Shown in pieces: positions 55,801-64,000 of a DNA stretch of 64,000 nt. The translations under genes were made by a program, and so were the position numbers. Source of the DNA: Dipteris shenzhenensis (lineage: Eukaryota; Polypodiophyta; Polypodiopsida; Gleicheniales). Location of the stretch: NCBI GenBank assembly GCA_047967505.1, contig CM106539.1; one strand, given 5' to 3'. Within the stretch, counting starts at the first letter, position 1; each line of letters begins with the position of its first letter. Under the pieces are notes generated by a model. It was not told where the DNA came from and searched no databases. It saw only the letters and a program-made list of their open reading frames with translations.

Positions 55801-56913
55801 ATTTGCAACCTTGGACCAAGCTCAGCTAAAAGAATTGCCTTACATGTAATTGTTGATGCGAGTAGAGGACTCCAACCGAATGTGTAGTAAAAAGGCCTAG
55901 TAGGAAGCACATAGAAAGAGAAACTACATGGATGGTGGCACTGGAGCCAAGAGAACAACAGTTGAGCAATGACGATGATGTAACACAAATTGCATGAAGG
56001 AGCAACATGGCAATCATCCATGAGCAAAAGGGCCATCAAGCAATTGGCAAGACTGATGGGGCAAATCAGACAAGCTATGGGAGAAGCAGCTAGGCATGCA
56101 AATTGCATGGGTGTAGAAGTAGTGTAGTAAGCCAAAAAAAGTCAGCACATTGAAGACTGGCATGGTAGGGCTTGATTAATGCTTGGATGCCAATAGAGAG
56201 TTGCTACATACATGACACAATACCAGACAGGGAGATGCGTTAAATGGTTGAGTGGAAGAAGTCAAGTAGACCAAACTCTCAAAACAACCATTGGAATAGA
56301 ACACATCGACTAGCAAACAAATTCATGGCAAATAAGATGGATGGATAATCAAGGAAAAATATGGCCCTTGAAGCCACATAAGGAATAAGTGTTGAATTAG
56401 CATACATGCAATCAAAGGGAGATTTGCAATTATAATGAAGCTATGAAAAGGATCAAGAAGCTGCACAACTTAGAGAATCACCCACATGCAAGCAAGAGCC
56501 ACGCAGCGTGAGGTTGATGATAAATTGAAGCCCACGAATCACAAAAGTGGAACACATGAGGACAAGAAGTCAAGAGCAGTTAGAACCCCTTTCATGATTG
56601 AGGGATCTATTAGAATGTTTGCTATCATGAGTGAGTGCATGAGAACCTCACCTAAGATTAACATGTGGCAAATGTGCAAGGGTCATAATCCCGCATACAA
56701 AATGGGTGCCCAAATAGTAAGATATATGAAGCCTTGATGGAAAGGACCTCCAATACCCCGGATGCACTTTTAAGGGGTTTGAGATCCTTGGATTGGCTAG
56801 GTGGTTGAGGTTTTGGGGTGCCCTCATTACATAGCTCAACTTGTTAATGCCACATGCCCAAGTATTTCAACAACCATAACATTGCCAAGCATGATATGTC
56901 CTCACCCAAGTAA

Positions 56914-58130
56914 TTGATTGTGACAAATGGCCCTTGCCATGTGTTAGAGAAGGGCTGCATGGGCAAATCCTTGCCCATCCACGCTCTACTTTCTCTACAA
57001 AAAGCCCATCTGGGGGATATGAAGAGAGTGTCTTTTATGATATATACCCTTGTGTATCATATATGCACCATAGCATGTGGGGATTTCCAAGGGCCACTAT
57101 GTGGTAAATTCACCATTTGATCCTTGGGCTTGAATTTCTTTTGGCAGAGATCTTTGACACATGGCAAGGGCCATTTGTCACAAGCCCAAGTAATTGTCAA
57201 AGATCTCTTTGATTATGACAAATGGCCCTTGCCATGTGTCAGAGAAGGGCTACATGGGAAAATCCTTGCCCATCCACCCTCTACTTTCTCTATAAAAAGC
57301 TCATCTGGGGGACATGAAGAGAGTGTCTTTTATGATATATACCCTTGTGTATCCTATATGCACCATAACATGTGGGGATTCCCAAGGGCCACTATGTGGT
57401 TTGATCCTTGGGCTTGAATTTCCCATTAACCCATATTTTGGGTTTTGATACCCTCTGTCAATTCAAGTAGGGGTTTAGCCAATGTTAAGTATCATTGTCA
57501 CACAAGGAAATTGGATCCACTAGTTACCACCACAAACATTTAACTGATGTCAAATGCATGCCAAGCAAGGCATGTCAATCATCTAAGTATCCGTCTATCT
57601 TGTTGGAGTGTTTTCACCCTCATGATTAGCATGCATGGTGAGTGTTCCTAGCTCCAAAAGTCACACAATTGTCTATTGCACATCTGCATGCCACTATGGA
57701 TGTTGCTTGGGTTTCCACTTCTTGGAGCAACCGCTATATTAAGCACCATCATTCTTAGATTGCACCACCATGAGTAGTTGCACTTGCATACTTTTGCATT
57801 GACGAACTAAATTACCACTGCCATGTGTCAAATGTGCAACCATGCATGCCCTATCCTTACACTAACGGAACTACCTTGATATACCATGTTAGAGATCCTA
57901 GACGTCTCTCTAAAGGTGACCAATGGCCAACTATCCTAGCAACACACTCTACCCACTCTCTAAAAGGCCCATTGAAGAATATGGAGAGAGAGCTGTTCCA
58001 ACCTATATATCCTTGTGTACCATAGCATGGGGGATTAATCCGTAAGATCTACTACCATATGTTAGTCTAAAAAATGAGCCTTGGACTTGAATTGCCTATT
58101 AATCCATATTTTGGGAGAGACAATAATCCT
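56914..58130 (+). repeat. Three copies of an LTR-like unit of about 200 bp
   Basis: Copy 1 (from about 56940, TGTTAGAGAAGGGC), copy 2 (from about 57237, TGTCAGAGAAGGGC) and a more diverged copy 3 (from about 57889, TGTTAGAGATCC) share the order TCTCTATAAAAAG-like text, CATATGCACCATA, CATGTGGGGATT, GATCCTTGGGCTTGAATT and CCATATTTTGGG. The TATA-like box and TG start suggest LTRs or a SINE-sized repeat. Between copies 1 and 2, a 24-base stretch at 57157-57180 is the reverse complement of 57217-57240. Confidence 0.8.
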
Positions 58131-59348
58131 TCCTAGACAGCCTTACAAGGGTCAAGCCCTCCTTAGCTACTAGCCTCTAGCTCAAGGATAGATGTGAAGG
58201 AGAAATTATTTAGCTCTTTAATCAAGGAAATGATGATTTATAGATCAAGCGGATCAAGATCCAAGATCATAATAAGGATAGGCCTAAAAGCAAGCATAGT
58301 AGCATGATTAGATGGAGTGCTCCACTCTAAAGTTGGCCAATCTATCTTTGGAGCCATTTTCCATCTAATGAGTCATAACATTGCCGATTGCTACCATGTG
58401 GTTTCCTGCATGATCTACCATGACAAATTAATTCCCAAGGTTTATTTGATAACACCAAATGTAATAAATTATTATAATCTCATAGATTCAATTTTAAACA
58501 ATGCATTGAGTAATTACACATAACCACTTCCAAAAGCTTTTTACATCTAACTTCATAAAAAATCAAGAGAGAAAGAGAAAATAAGTATCAAGTTGTGTTA
58601 GCATACCTTTGCATACTAATGGAGAAAGGCACACTTCAAAAAGAGAAGTTAGGATTTCTTTCTTTTCGGCCACACATGACCATGTTGATCAGATGTTTAG
58701 CTAGCTCTCAGTAAAGTATTAATCAAATGTTTAGTTAGTTCTCAATAAAGTTGAGAAGGAAAGGAGCATGGGATGGAGATGCAGTGATCTACATTTCACA
58801 AGATGCTTATCTACCAAAACCAATAATTACAAACATGAAAACAACAATTGATTATAGATGCTTTGTGTTTGGGGATATTTGGGGAGCATGAGTGAACTGA
58901 TTGATGTATTGAGAATCTGAATGCTCTAAGCTTTCAACACAAATTTCACATCAAGAAAGATCAGGCTATTTTGGTGCACATAGTTGCCTTTGGTCCTAAC
59001 CAAAGGATTGAAGTTCTTGAAGCTTGTTCCATAACATGATTTGTATGTTGCACCAAGAGAGCCTTTGGAATAAGCGAAGCTACACTAAGCCATGAAGGAG
59101 AGGAGATATGTAGACCCTAGAAGTTCAGTGAATGAGATTAGAGACATAGTTAAACATGTTGCAACATGTTTCAAAGGTGGGGTGTGGAATCCATTGTATG
59201 CATCCAAAACTTCTATCATTGAGGAGCACTTGCATGAGCCCCAAGACCTATTTGATGTTAGTTGGCGACAGTGCATTGGGGTCTAGGAGAGCACCACTAG
59301 CAAGTGCGGGGGGGTGCTCTTAAATCAAAGCTTAGAGTAAGGTTGCAA

Positions 59349-59761
59349 GCATGGCTATTTGGAGGTGAAAGGGCTGCATGAAGGTTTGGATGCAAGTCCA
59401 CAAGCATTTGTGAAAGGAGGCAAATTAGGTAGGCAGTATGTTTGCTGACATACGACTATGGAATATTAAAATGAGAGGCCCCAAAAAACTGTCACATTGA
59501 TTAAGTTCAAGCGGGCATCTTTTGATACTCCAGCTCTTTGCCCTCTCATTTGAGCAACAAGCCTTGGATATCACAGCATTGATGCCCAGTACATTCAAGC
59601 TTGAGTTACGACCTTTTCCTTTAGTTCTCCTCCTTGCATTTCTTCTAATGGATCCATCTTTTGCATTGACTTTTCGTTGTGGCATCTACTTGTAGAGCCT
59701 CTGAATAGGTAATTAGAGGTCTGCCGCTGATTAGAGCTGTTTCACCTCCAAATAGCCATGC
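59349..59761. repeat. Segment bounded by 22-bp inverted repeats (candidate MITE)
   Basis: 59349-59370 and 59740-59761 are perfect reverse complements (core GGCTATTTGGAGGTGAAA). They enclose about 370 bases without a recognised gene. A target-site duplication was not evident. Confidence 0.55.
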
Positions 59762-60204
59762 ATGTGGCTATGCTCTTAGAGCTTGTTCAAGTGAGTGGCT
59801 TGGTTTGGAAACCAAAATCTTTAGTTTGCAATCGAAAGGCTCATCTTGAGGAGATTTTGACATCTCGATTGCAAGCCACAAAAAATTGATTGCCCAACGG
59901 ACCCCTCATTCCAAATAAGGGCTCATGAAAAATATAGGCATTTGGGTGACACATAATGGACACACACAATCTAAATGCCTACCTCCGATCTCAGAAAATC
60001 GGTTGTCGTGCGAGCGAGTTCCGATCTGCAAACTCGTGTTTGGGAGGCACATGTAGTGGGAAACGAGGGTTCAAAAGAAGTCCTAGAGAGTCAACAATGA
60101 AGGGGAAGTGTAGGAAAGGATGATGAGGTGTATAGTGACGTGGGAAGTGATGTGTAGAAAGGAGACGAGTCAACTAAAAACTGAGAAGAATAAGGAAGGT
60201 GTAA

Positions 60205-60217
60205 TTCTTTATATTTG
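60205..60217 (+). promoter_or_regulatory. Possible TATA box of the SDR gene
   Basis: TTCTTTATATTTG lies about 120 bases before the start codon in the right orientation. It is only a sequence match. Confidence 0.35.
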
Positions 60218-60332
60218 GAATTCATTAAAAGAGATTCGAGAGAGAAGAGTACCACTTAGTTCTGTGTCTTTGCTAAGCTTCACAACAGATCCTTGGATAG
60301 TTTGTGCTGAACTTTGAAGCTCCACCCTTGCC

Positions 60333-61097
60333 ATGGCTTCCCATCCCGACCTCGCCGGCCGCGTTGCCATCGTTACCGGTGGCTCTCGTGGTATCGGCCG
60401 CTCCGTTTGCCTCTCCCTTGCCCTCCATGGCGCCTCCGTCGTCGTCTGCTACCAAGGTAACTCTTCCTCCGCCTCCGACGTCGTCTCCCTCATCCATCAA
60501 TCCTCCGGTTCCGCCATCGCTGCCCAAGCCGATGTCTCCAACCCCTCCGACGTTTCTTCCCTCTTCGACCTCGCCATCCACGCATTTGGGCACGTGAACA
60601 TCGTCGTCCACCTCGCCGGCGTCCTCCTCAGCTCCTTCCCCCCCTTGGAAGAGACTTCCTTCGAGGACTGGGACAAAACCATGTCTGTCAACGCCACGGG
60701 CGCTTTTCTGGTGTGCAAGGAGGCTGCCAAGAGGGTCGTGCCGGGGGGGGGAGGCCGGATCATCACCGCCAGCTCCTCCATGGTACAGATTCTGAAGCCA
60801 GGTTATGGGGCGTATGTGGCTAGCAAGGCGGCCGTAGAGGCTCTTACCAAGATGCTGGCGAAGGAGCTGAAGGGAAGGAAGATCACAGCCAACACGGTAG
60901 CTCCAGGCCCAGTGGCCACTGAGATGTTCTTTGAAGGCAAAGATGAGGCAACAATCGAGAGCTTCAGAGCTGCTCCTCCTTTGGAAAGACTGGGCGAAGC
61001 AGAAGATATTGCTTCGTTGATACTGTTTCTTGTGAGCGATGGAGGAGAATGGGTGAATGGGCAGGTGATCAGGGCCAATGGAGGGCTTGCTATTTGA
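60333..61097 (+). CDS. Short-chain dehydrogenase/reductase, NADPH-dependent aldehyde reductase-like
   Basis: A single uninterrupted frame encodes 254 residues, the usual length of a classical SDR. The cofactor motif TGGSRGIG is at 15-22. HLAG at 93-96 stands in place of NNAG. The catalytic tetrad is Asn120, Ser148, Tyr161 and Lys165 (YGAYVASK), and VAPGPVATEM at 189-198 follows the active site. The blocks KEAAKR, KPGYGAYVASKAAVE and LAKELKGRKITANTVAPGP match the plant cytosolic/plastid aldehyde reductase-like SDR group, which reduces reactive aldehydes and related carbonyls with NADPH. No transit peptide is visible, since the domain starts at residue 8, so a cytosolic protein is likely. The start ATG has a strong context (GCCATGGCT). 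The first third is very C-rich at third positions, unlike the surrounding AT-rich DNA. The exact substrate cannot be read from sequence. No intron is present. Confidence 0.95.
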   Translation: MASHPDLAGRVAIVTGGSRGIGRSVCLSLALHGASVVVCYQGNSSSASDVVSLIHQSSGSAIAAQADVSNPSDVSSLFDLAIHAFGHVNIVVHLAGVLLSSFPPLEETSFEDWDKTMSVNATGAFLVCKEAAKRVVPGGGGRIITASSSMVQILKPGYGAYVASKAAVEALTKMLAKELKGRKITANTVAPGPVATEMFFEGKDEATIESFRAAPPLERLGEAEDIASLILFLVSDGGEWVNGQVIRANGGLAI

Positions 61098-61872
61098 AAG
61101 AATTTTGTCTCAGCAGGTTTGTTCGTTCATCAACAGAGTCTCAATTCTACTGGCCTGATTGATAAACCATAGGGTTGCCTATGGCATGAGCTCCCTTTAT
61201 GAGTTCTCATCATCTTCAAGATTGAAAATGTGTTGGCCATTTCATACTTGGTGAGCTCATCAATTAGTAGGTTGAGAATCTCCTTTGCCAAATTGATGTG
61301 TGTGTGCGTACAAATTGATGTGTGTGTGCGCGCGCATGTCCGCGGGTTTGTGTTCCTTTTTGTTCTGTTGTTGCCAGAGTAACATGTGTGCATAGAATGT
61401 AGCCTCAGGCCGATTGAATCTTGAGCACCATTTTGGCTAAGTAATAGAAGAAGAGCATTTCCAATTTGTTTGTTTGTTTTTTTTCTGGGAAAACTTCAAA
61501 ATTGTATTTAAGGAAAAAAAGAATTGTAAAAAGAAATGAAAAGCCAATTCCTTTATAGTAAGGCAAGATCATAATAGGGCATTTACATCCAAACAGAACT
61601 TACAGATTTGAAAGCCTCGTTCTTATGACCAAAATGCTTTACATCTTGAACTACTTCAGGCGCAATTTGTCTTCCAGCTCGGACTAGAGTAAGTCATTTC
61701 GGTACTTGTAAACATTAGCCAGGGTAAAGACTTTCATTCAGTCCCCCAGAATCCCCTAAAAGGGCCATCTTCCACCTTCTCTTGATGTAAATCTGAACTG
61801 AACTCAGACTTTTGCTAATTTCGTTCCAAACTTCTTTGGTGTAGAAGCAATAAGAGCATTTCCAATTTGTTG

Positions 61873-61877
<5 letters not shown>

Positions 61878-61907
<30 letters not shown>
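61878..61907. repeat. (TC)n microsatellite
   Basis: A pure TC tract of about 30 bases. Minus-strand RERERE reading frames derive from it. Confidence 0.95.
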
Positions 61908-61909
<2 letters not shown>

Positions 61910-62235
61910 CAATTTGTTTTCTTAGTTGTGCATTTTCCTCTTGCTGCCACATGACTTTCCCTTTGCACTCATAGCCTTCAAGCAAACCACCACTAGATAT
62001 TTGGGAAAGGCACATTGCCTTGCACATCAAGCGAAGAGAAAGACGACAAGATGAATGGAGGCACTAGAATTCAACACCGTTGTTTGGTGTTAACAATGTG
62101 TAGATAGTTGGGTCACGTGACGTAGTTCTTTGGCTTTCGCTTTTGTGTGGTTCCTATTGCATTGTTTTAGTGCTTGTGTTGAGGTAAACTCAACATCAAT
62201 TAGCTGATACATAACTTGTTTTGCCAATTGATGTG

Positions 62236-62254
62236 TTGTGTGTGTGTGCGCACT

Positions 62255-62306
<52 letters not shown>

Positions 62307-62400
62307 TGTGTGTGCGCACTAGCTCTCTCTCTCTCTCTCTCTGACGGACATGTGTGCACACATGCGCGTGCACCCGCACACACACACACACACAAGTGCA
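62236..62400. repeat. Compound TG-CT-TG-CT-AC microsatellite
   Basis: TTGTGTGTGTGTGCGCACTAGC followed by a CT run occurs twice (62237 and 62302, CT runs of about 40 and 20 bases). A (CA)n run at 62377-62393 follows. The duplication includes the non-repetitive GCGCACTAG, so it arose by segment duplication and not only slippage. Confidence 0.92.
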
Positions 62401-62810
62401 TACATATATTAAACTTAATCTAATTGCACAAAGAAAACATGTCTTACCTTTCATAATCCAAGATGTTTGCCATGGTGTGTTGTATCCTCGTTGTATTCAA
62501 CAAGTCTCTTTGATCTACTTTGCCAAATGGAGTGAGTCTCTTTCAAAGTCGGACACAGCCTTTGAAGGTTCTCTTTTGTAGTAGGCTCTTGAGTGGGGAC
62601 TTCTCACAACAAAATGGTCAGCAATTGGGAGAAGTGCATAGTGGCTTTGACTGTTGGATAAGGGACCAAGGAAAAAGTTGTATTAAATTCTTCCATCTAT
62701 GCTACCAACGCATAGGAGGTACCCACCACTATTGGAAAATCGAGTCTCGAAAAATTTAGGCAATGTTCGGCTCAGAGGGCTTCATAGTTTCAAAATATTT
62801 CCATGACCAT

Positions 62811-62966
62811 CTTCATCGCAAAGGCCTATAGGTAGGGTCAACACTGTGGGAATTCAGAGATGCAAGTTAACTACGCAATATTACCTCACTTCATCGCAAA
62901 GGCCTATAGGTAGGCTCAACACTGTTGGAATTCAGAGATGCAAGTTAACTACGCAATATTACCTCA
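62811..62966. repeat. 78-bp tandem duplication spanning an LTR end
   Basis: Units 62811-62888 and 62889-62966 both begin CTTCATCGCAAAGGCCTATA. Each contains about 34 bases of flank and about 44 bases of the LTR terminus that starts TGTTGG (TGTGGG in the first unit). Confidence 0.9.
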
Positions 62967-63532
62967 CTACTAACAAAGAACGTGGACTAACAGAGAGAAC
63001 ACGGAATGATGGACTGCATAACATATAAAGAAAGCACTTTATTATGAAACTCCACACACTGGTTGTGCATCCCTACAGGCTTGTTGCAACGTCACAGAGC
63101 CTACACCACTCAGCCCTAAAGGCATAAAATACTCTCCAAACACACGGAGTATAGAACAACACACACACCCACGATGGCGGCACATGCCCAAGTTTTTATG
63201 CTGATGAAAACCGCTTGCGAAAATCGCCTCTATCACGTGCTTGCCAGCAACATGCTCCAACCAAAGAAGTCGCTTGGCTCTCTGAGGATTCCAAAGGTCA
63301 GATTGTCTGCCTCATCCCTAGAAGCCAACCGTCATCAAACAGTATACAGAAGATTAGTGAGGGCAGCTCACTTTCATGCATATCATATGTAGACTTTTGC
63401 AAGCCAGCTCACCACGTGCCTATCCAATGCTCCACCATGCAGTTTATCATGTTCACTAACATGTCTAACACTAACCCCAATCACCTTAGCACCACAAATG
63501 ATCCCCATGAGGATGAGCACAAACAACCAACA
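62923..63532 (-). repeat. LTR (610 bp), 3' LTR of a minus-strand element (element H)
   Basis: The segment starts TGTTGG (62923) and ends CCAACA (63527-63532), a perfect 6-bp terminal inverted repeat, the TG...CA hallmark of LTRs. On the minus strand it is immediately preceded by a purine tract (63533-63543, GAGGGGGGGAT), which identifies it as the 3' LTR. The apparent reading frames inside it have no domain. Confidence 0.82.
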
Positions 63533-64000
63533 ATCCCCCCCTCAACCGAAGTGGGGAGAGAGAAAGAAACTACGCAACAATGCTTACCAAAAAACATAAC
63601 TGTCACCCACAAAGGGCACACAAGACCATAAGACAACTGCTAATGCTCACAAAGAGCTACAAAACAAACACAGCAACAATGAAATAGATTTCTCACAAAG
63701 ATCCAACAATCAAAGTTGCTCACAGAGAGTACAATTCATGGTAGTAATCATCACTACCCTTCCGAGTTCATAAAGTTCAAAATGCATAGTCTTGATCACT
63801 CAGGAGATCTACTTTCGTGAACATAGTAACTTATGATTTAATCTATTCATCCACTACAAGTTCCTTCTCTTTGCCTTTAGTCTGCTTCAGCCGCTCATCG
63901 CGTTGCTTGGTGTAGCAGTACTTTTCTATATGGCCCTCCTTTCCACAGTAGTGACGTTTTCGAGTATCATGAGCTGGTTTTTGCTTCTTATCAGTGGTAG
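63533..64000 (-). mobile_element. Internal region of element H: gag zinc knuckle joined to PPT
   Basis: The minus strand at about 63855-63995 reads KRHYCGKEGHIEKYCYTKQRDERLKQTKGK. This is a retrotransposon CCHC knuckle whose first Cys is now Arg (CGT for TGT), with a basic tail. Only about 310 bases separate its end from the polypurine tract, with no protease, integrase or RT. The element is therefore either internally deleted or a non-autonomous gag-only form. It continues past the right edge. Confidence 0.78.

Larger units (their letters stand above)
52081..56910. other. Intergenic sequence with simple repeats
   Basis: No gene recognised. Long open frames at 53516-53986 and 54021-54374 encode Leu/Ser/Cys-rich text from CT-rich DNA with no domain and no splice context. 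Features noted are a 124-bp tandem duplication (52897-53144), an ATTT tract at about 54525-54555, an AT run near 54850-54870, and an AC microsatellite at 55758-55780 followed by ATGC motifs. Confidence 0.55.
61098..62800. other. SDR 3' flank and microsatellite-rich spacer
   Basis: The 3' UTR of the SDR gene must start here. GTGTGTGCG motifs lie near 61296-61335, and a poly-T/A-rich stretch near 61475-61540. No further gene recognised. Confidence 0.6.

Noticed and set aside
58900-59290. Open plus-strand text around 59092-59286 as a small gene
   Set aside because: No domain, no clear start context and no homology that I can name; left as intergenic.
60273-60611. Minus-strand frame of 112 residues (Gly/Asp/Val-rich) overlapping the SDR gene
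   Set aside because: It is the antisense shadow of the C-rich 5' part of the SDR gene, as is the other plus-frame Pro/Ser-rich text.
62090-62454. Frames with RERERE, SLSLSL or CVCVCV text
   Set aside because: Produced by CT/GA and TG microsatellites; no conserved sequence.
1-64000. Search for tRNA, rRNA, CRISPR arrays and bacterial-type operons
   Set aside because: None seen; the window is plant nuclear DNA, and the regular repeats present are microsatellites or tandem duplications.

Overview
The window is nuclear DNA of a land plant with a large, repeat-rich genome. Two host genes give the lineage: a five-exon SEC62 gene whose protein follows plant Sec62 closely, and an uninterrupted plant-type short-chain dehydrogenase/reductase (SDR) gene. 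Most of the rest is decayed transposable elements of plant type (Ty1/copia, Ty3/gypsy, a LINE, a Helitron-class element), plus long TG/AC and TC/GA microsatellites. An 11.4 kb SEC62 intron fits a fern, lycophyte or gymnosperm better than a compact angiosperm, but the sequence alone does not settle the species.

Layout. 1-2.2 kb: copia pol remnant with a 208-bp snapback inverted repeat. 2.2-6.2 kb: AT-rich spacer, TG microsatellites and a worn gag-like stretch on the minus strand. 6.2-11.3 kb: fragments of three more copia elements. 11.4-25.5 kb: two copia elements of one family lie tail to tail, a plus copy at 11.4-16.8 kb and a minus copy from 17.3 kb. The minus copy is split by a younger plus-strand copia element (19,892-24,673) flanked by a 5-bp target duplication, and is cut again at 25.46 kb by a further copia LTR with an initiator-Met-tRNA primer site.

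25.8-27.7 kb is unassigned and includes a GC-richer island. 27.8-33.4 kb (minus strand) is a Helitron-class element with a zinc-finger N-terminal region, a HUH/two-Tyr Rep domain, a PIF1-type helicase and, after one homopolymer frameshift, an apurinic-like endonuclease domain. This is the Helentron/Helitron2 architecture. Upstream of it, 33.5-36.0 kb on the same strand looks like an unrecognised, damaged multi-exon gene.

37.0-50.0 kb is SEC62. Its third intron holds a gypsy fragment, a LINE fragment, tandem repeats and a pair of direct dispersed repeats. 50-60.3 kb is intergenic, with a possible gag remnant, repeats of an LTR-like unit and a candidate inverted-repeat element. 60.33-61.10 kb is the SDR gene. 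61.1-64 kb holds microsatellites and the 3' end of a minus-strand LTR element whose pol region is missing.

The two host genes do not form a pathway: one serves ER protein import, the other reduces small carbonyl compounds. No tRNA, rRNA or CRISPR features were recognised.
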